From Mongoliibacter ruber (GTDB lineage: Bacteria > Bacteroidota > Bacteroidia > Cytophagales > Cyclobacteriaceae), in the NCBI RefSeq assembly GCF_003003005.1, contig NZ_PVTR01000002.1:334831-398830 (forward strand): a DNA stretch of 64,000 nt, read 5' to 3'. Position 1 is the first letter of the stretch. Every line of letters begins with the position of its first letter. Positions 60,033 to 64,000 of the stretch are shown piece by piece. The translations under genes and the position numbers were made by a program. The notes beneath the pieces are model-generated. The model had not been told where the DNA came from, searched no databases, and worked only from the letters and a program-made list of their open reading frames with translations.

Positions 60033-62543
60033 TTATCCCGGTTTCAATTTGATTTTTACTTCTATCATACCTCCGAATTCCCGCAGCCTATTGAATAAAT
60101 TCGGATTTGCTTCATTGCGTCCCGCATTATTTAAGATCCAAACTCCAATTTGATTATCAGGTATCGTTGCATGTCTACTAAAATCTATTGCATTAGGAAC
60201 TGCTTGGTCGGCTTTCCAAGTATAGGTTCTTCCTTCCACACTAGGAATAGCCTGTTTTCTGAAACCATAAAATCTCACTGTGTACGATTCATGATTATCT
60301 TCTTTGGGAAACGAGGCATTGAGCCAATTTGTAAAGCAACCATCACAAGGATTTGGTACCGTAATTACTTGAAGGGGAATATGTAAAAGCTTAAAATTCT
60401 CCTCATTTTCTATTTTGACCTTTGTCTTTGCTTCTCCATAAAACTTTTCCTCTGTGGTACCTTTTTCCAGCCTATATACCCTTACAATTATTTCTTCCTC
60501 TGCCTTTTCTACCTCCTCATCCAATGCCACATACCGCACCAAATTATCAACTGTGTTTTCAGTCACACTATAGCCTTTCAATAAGCCATAATCTCCCTTT
60601 GTGCCCCACTCGTATCGGTACTCGAACTCCTCAGTATTTTCAAGCTTTTTTTCTGAACCAGCGGCTTCTACGTAAAGCTTGACCTCACTTATTCCTCCGT
60701 TTACTGGAGACAATGTTGCTCCATTCGGTTTTAATTCAAGCTTTATAGGTTTTACGGTCATACTGGCCGAATCCAAACCTATCGACGTCAAGTTTTCACC
60801 GTCCTTTATAAATACTTCCACATATACTTTATCTTTTGCATTTTCATCCACCTGTGAAGGATTGGAAATGGCCCTGTAAAACATGTCTGTGAAATTGGTC
60901 TCAATTTCCTTACCAGCCCTTCCTTCTTTGTCTCTCATGACACCGTAGTCTCCTGTAGTCCACCATCTCACCCAATATGTCTGATTGCTGGGCAGTTGTC
61001 CCAATTTGGTAATCAAGAGTTCCTTTTGTTCATTGACTGAAACAGCTGCGTTTTTTGGTTCAAGTTTAAAGGGGATATCGTTTACTTCTACCTTGAAGGA
61101 TTCCATCTGAGTAGACTTCCATACATCATTCATTATAATATCTGAGTTGATTGCAAAAACGATCAATTCAGTGATCTTTAGTTTTTTAAATACTTTATCA
61201 ATTTTACCTGCAAATTGAGTATTTAAATCCGCGTTGTTACCCAATTTGACACCTGCCTTAACCTCATACCCTTTTTTAGCAATCTCGATTAGGATGTTTT
61301 TGAAGCCTGCGTCCATCAATTCTTCTTTTATCAGATTGAGCAGCTCTTTTGCAAAAGCAGTAGGATCTCCTTTTTTAGAGAATTCAAAAAACTTGGGGAC
61401 ATTCTTTACCCTTGATTCCACAAAACTGTAAAGTTGGTCCAACTCAGGACCTGCCATGTCTTTGGGAATCCCTATGGCTTGTGCGATTCCAGGCAGGATG
61501 AGGTCCAACAAGGCTATTTCAATGTTTAGTTCATATACCTTTTTTTCCTCGGCTTCTGTCATGGTAAAAGGTGAAGGGGTACCGCCAGGCCCCACTACCC
61601 TGACATTATAGACAGCTTGCATTTCGTTGGTTTCCAAAGGAGTGGAAATAGGGTCTGAAATCAATTCAAAATACTTTGCCCCATTGAGCATGATCACATT
61701 CCTTGCTGTTCCCAAGACTCCATCCAAACTCGACACTGCTGCCACAGGTAATTCAGTCTGAGCCTTTAGCGCACCATTGAATTCTGAATTTTTTATCAAT
61801 ACCGTTTCCTTTTTATCTCTGTCTTTAAAAGACTGTTTGTAAATGAAAGCATGTGTTCTCCTTTTGTAGTTGTTTCTAACTTTGATATTCTGGATATCAT
61901 GTTCGAAAACCTGAATTCCACTTTTGACGGCAGCATCAACATTGATCACCCGGGCTCGGATATCTACTACCTCACCATTTTCATGAATTTTTTCCAGGGC
62001 TGATTTCCAAGCGTCATTGAATAGCCCCTGTTCCATAGCGAGGGAATTTTGTTTGATGGTGGTTTCCATTTGAACTATCAATTCTTCTATCTCTTGAATG
62101 GAGGCAGCTTCTTGAAAAAATTTGTCTTTCATTTCTTCCGGAAGGGTAAAAATACCTGCCCCAAAATAGATCAAAGCTTCTGCTGTTGATTTGACGGAGA
62201 TTTCAGTTCTGCCTTTACCAAGAACACCCATCAGCATGGCATTGTCTTCTTTGTCCAGTAGGTATGCCATCACATACTCTTCTGAAGGGATGTAAGATTT
62301 GGATGCTCCTGAGGAATTCACCTCATATTCAAATAATCCTGAAAGAACTTTAGAATCGTCGAAATTGACTGCAGTACCTTCAGGAAAAGTGATGTTGATA
62401 GGAGAAGTTGGAAGTTTCTCTGAACCAGGATCGTCTATTGGGTCCTCAGTAACAGGTGGGATATCAGGTTCTTCAATGTCTTTGCATGAATTGACTGCCA
62501 AAAAAAACACGATCAGTAGGAGCAGGGTAGATTTTAATTTCAT
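60033..62543 (-). CDS. Giant lipoprotein, paralog A
   Basis: 836 residues with lipobox AVNSC (Cys20). It has the same order as paralog B: short acidic/Pro spacer (EEPDIPPVTEDPIDDPGSEK), an N-terminal domain with INITFPEGTAVNFDDSKVLS (compare VNIVFPENVNVDLEGANVIG in B), a helical middle, the strand sets VRWWTTGDYGVMRDKEGRAG and YRYEWGTKGDYGLLKG, and the final EFGGMIEVKIKLK. The two genes are tandem duplicates that have diverged well below 50% by eye. It lies 65 bases downstream of the CHAT gene on the same strand. Confidence 0.8.
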   Translation of the reverse strand: MKLKSTLLLLIVFFLAVNSCKDIEEPDIPPVTEDPIDDPGSEKLPTSPINITFPEGTAVNFDDSKVLSGLFEYEVNSSGASKSYIPSEEYVMAYLLDKEDNAMLMGVLGKGRTEISVKSTAEALIYFGAGIFTLPEEMKDKFFQEAASIQEIEELIVQMETTIKQNSLAMEQGLFNDAWKSALEKIHENGEVVDIRARVINVDAAVKSGIQVFEHDIQNIKVRNNYKRRTHAFIYKQSFKDRDKKETVLIKNSEFNGALKAQTELPVAAVSSLDGVLGTARNVIMLNGAKYFELISDPISTPLETNEMQAVYNVRVVGPGGTPSPFTMTEAEEKKVYELNIEIALLDLILPGIAQAIGIPKDMAGPELDQLYSFVESRVKNVPKFFEFSKKGDPTAFAKELLNLIKEELMDAGFKNILIEIAKKGYEVKAGVKLGNNADLNTQFAGKIDKVFKKLKITELIVFAINSDIIMNDVWKSTQMESFKVEVNDIPFKLEPKNAAVSVNEQKELLITKLGQLPSNQTYWVRWWTTGDYGVMRDKEGRAGKEIETNFTDMFYRAISNPSQVDENAKDKVYVEVFIKDGENLTSIGLDSASMTVKPIKLELKPNGATLSPVNGGISEVKLYVEAAGSEKKLENTEEFEYRYEWGTKGDYGLLKGYSVTENTVDNLVRYVALDEEVEKAEEEIIVRVYRLEKGTTEEKFYGEAKTKVKIENEENFKLLHIPLQVITVPNPCDGCFTNWLNASFPKEDNHESYTVRFYGFRKQAIPSVEGRTYTWKADQAVPNAIDFSRHATIPDNQIGVWILNNAGRNEANPNLFNRLREFGGMIEVKIKLKPG

Positions 62544-62608
62544 GATGATAAAAGGTTAGAATTATACCCTATCATCGAAGATGTTTCAAAATGTCATCAT
62601 AAAAAGTT

Positions 62609-64000
62609 TCAGAACTGGCTTCTTTTCTTTCTAAGAAGAAAAGTGAAGGATAACAAAAGAAATAATCCTAAAATCCAGTATATCCAATTGTGGTTTTTTC
62701 TTAAGTCCGGAATAGGCCCCACATCGCCGATCAGAACCAATCCTGCCCAGTATTGGGGAGAAAGTGTTCTTCCTTTGGCTGTGGAAAGGTATTTCAACTT
62801 TGCTTCTTTGAGAGCTTTGTCTTTTGCCATTCCCTCAGACAAAAACTCCAAAAAATAATCTGTGATCTCCATGCTCGATTTTTCATCCACTTTCCAAAGA
62901 CTTGTCAAGAGGCTTTCAGAACCGGCATATTGGAAAGCATGAGAAAGGGACACCATTCCTTCTCCTGGCTGAAATACTGGTTTCCCAGTTTCGCATGCTG
63001 TCAACAAAGTCAGGTTCGACTGCAAGTCGATATTGTAAATTTGATAGGCATATAGAGCGTTATCTTCTTCAAAAGGATCATCATTTTTAGCAAAAATAAG
63101 TTTGGAAAAAACTGGACTTAAATTGTTTGATTCAGCATGTGTACCAATATGGATAATTTTGTTTTTGGCTGCTTTTTCACGGAATGTTTTTGTTGTTGAT
63201 TTATGGTAAGCAAAGATGTTTCCACCAAAGGTTTTAGCTGCTTTGCTGGCAACGTTGATAGTAAAAGGCTGAGGCAAAAGTGAAAGGTATACTTTGTCCA
63301 GACTCAAAGTATCGTTCACTGATTTGAGGTAATTTTCCTTCATATTATCTAAAAAACCGGGGGTAAAAGCCACATAATTGGCTCGTATTTCTTTTGAACT
63401 TTTGGTAAAGCCCAGCCAAGAGCTAAACTGGTAAGAGATGTCATGTTTGACAATTAAGCTATGTAACAGCAATTCCTCATAGGTTTTTATTTCCCTGTCT
63501 GTCAACAGGTCGAAACTCAGGTTAAACAGAATCCCGTCAGGAATTATCAATACGCTGGGTTCATTCAGGTTTTTTGCAAAAGGTTGCCAAAGTTGTTGAT
63601 ATAGTTGATGAGTAACGGCTCCTAAAGCTTTTTGATCATGCCAGAGGGATGAAAGTTTTTTGACCAATTCAGGATTGAAATTCAATGAATAAAGCTTCAT
63701 TTTTCCATTCTTGATTACGATGGCCTTGAGATCCTCCCCCACAAAAAGGTACCTGACAACCTGTTTTTCTATAGGAAAATCCAATTCTCCTTCATCAATA
63801 TCTCCATATCTAGTTTGGTAATATGCGGGATATTTGGATTTGAGCAATTTCAGGTGCTCTTCCCATTTTGAAGAAATTTCTATAAAATCTTCCATATCTC
63901 CCCCTTCTGCCAAGATGTAACCTAATTCATCCCTGATCATGGAACCTTCTTCTATAATGGATTCAGGAACGCCACTAAACCTAACCTGTCTTTGTTGGTT
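62609..64000 (-). CDS. TPR/CHAT-domain protein, C-terminal part (5' end outside window)
   Basis: The frame is open through base 64000; at least 463 residues are visible. The N-terminal visible part is helical (QVRFSGVPESIIEEGSMIRD, IEISSKWEEHLKLL), as in TPR-linked CHAT proteins. The CHAT domain (caspase-HetF-associated protease) has the His in HIGTHAESN and the Cys in TLLTACETGKP, plus LIIPDGILFNLSFDLLTD and FQPGEGMVSLSHAFQYAGSE. A membrane helix (WIYWILGLFLLLSFTFLL) and basic tail close the protein, so the catalytic domain faces one side of a membrane. Two giant lipoproteins lie directly downstream as candidate partners or substrates. Confidence 0.88.
   Translation of the reverse strand, partial: NQQRQVRFSGVPESIIEEGSMIRDELGYILAEGGDMEDFIEISSKWEEHLKLLKSKYPAYYQTRYGDIDEGELDFPIEKQVVRYLFVGEDLKAIVIKNGKMKLYSLNFNPELVKKLSSLWHDQKALGAVTHQLYQQLWQPFAKNLNEPSVLIIPDGILFNLSFDLLTDREIKTYEELLLHSLIVKHDISYQFSSWLGFTKSSKEIRANYVAFTPGFLDNMKENYLKSVNDTLSLDKVYLSLLPQPFTINVASKAAKTFGGNIFAYHKSTTKTFREKAAKNKIIHIGTHAESNNLSPVFSKLIFAKNDDPFEEDNALYAYQIYNIDLQSNLTLLTACETGKPVFQPGEGMVSLSHAFQYAGSESLLTSLWKVDEKSSMEITDYFLEFLSEGMAKDKALKEAKLKYLSTAKGRTLSPQYWAGLVLIGDVGPIPDLRKNHNWIYWILGLFLLLSFTFLLRKKRSQF

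Noticed and set aside
1-64000. tRNA or rRNA genes
   Set aside because: No T-loop (GGTTCRAATC-type) or cloverleaf signatures and no rRNA-like sequence found by eye.

Overview
The window looks like a chromosome segment of a marine or freshwater Bacteroidota, most likely a Cytophagales member close to Cyclobacteriaceae (inference from gene content; no marker search was possible). Pointers are a GldJ gliding/type IX secretion lipoprotein, four TonB-dependent or CarboxypepD_reg-type outer-membrane receptors, many lipoproteins with short lipoboxes, a DUF6090 protein, and several TAnnTTTG-like -7 boxes. No rRNA, tRNA or CRISPR array was found.

Layout. 1-6.3 kb is core: hflK (partial), a cytochrome oxidase subunit III, mfd and gldJ. 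6.9-16.6 kb carries secreted or outer-envelope proteins (S9 peptidase, a small Cys-rich copper-binding protein, a head-GIN lipoprotein, a large BNR/VPS10-type protein, a kelch lipoprotein) separated by repeat-rich spacers. 17-26.5 kb is an accessory, AT-rich island. It holds a Vsr-type endonuclease, an AraC remnant, a CodA-like amidohydrolase, a decayed second vsr fragment, XRE regulators (one intact, one truncated), and a tightly overlapping minus-strand operon: HpaII-type C5 methyltransferase, HpaII-type restriction enzyme, double-GHKL ATPase/kinase, response-regulator receiver. 26.9-38.8 kb mixes an orphan contractile-tail sheath gene, small lipoproteins, a GMC dehydrogenase with its small subunit, a TonB receptor, a REP-associated transposase (RAYT) with many REP-like hairpins and a 154-bp tandem array, and a truncated luciferase-like gene. 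39-57 kb holds a TonB receptor with a beta-helix lipoprotein, an orphan MoxR ATPase, an RluE-type pseudouridine synthase, an M20 amidohydrolase, a membrane methyltransferase, a DUF6660-like protein plus metal-type TonB receptor, another barrel receptor and alanine racemase. 57.3-64 kb has two tandem paralogous giant lipoproteins downstream of a TPR/CHAT-protease gene that runs off the window.

The most interesting system is the restriction island. A CCGG-specific (HpaII-like) type II R-M pair is translationally coupled to a protein with a MORC/MutL-like GHKL ATPase at its N-terminus and a histidine-kinase-like GHKL domain at its C-terminus, followed by a stand-alone receiver domain. A 20-bp perfect palindrome resembling R-M controller boxes sits over the predicted methyltransferase promoter, and a Vsr enzyme lies nearby. 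This suggests R-M coupled to phospho-signalling or DNA-state sensing. Another notable locus is the CHAT protease with its two paralogous lipoproteins.
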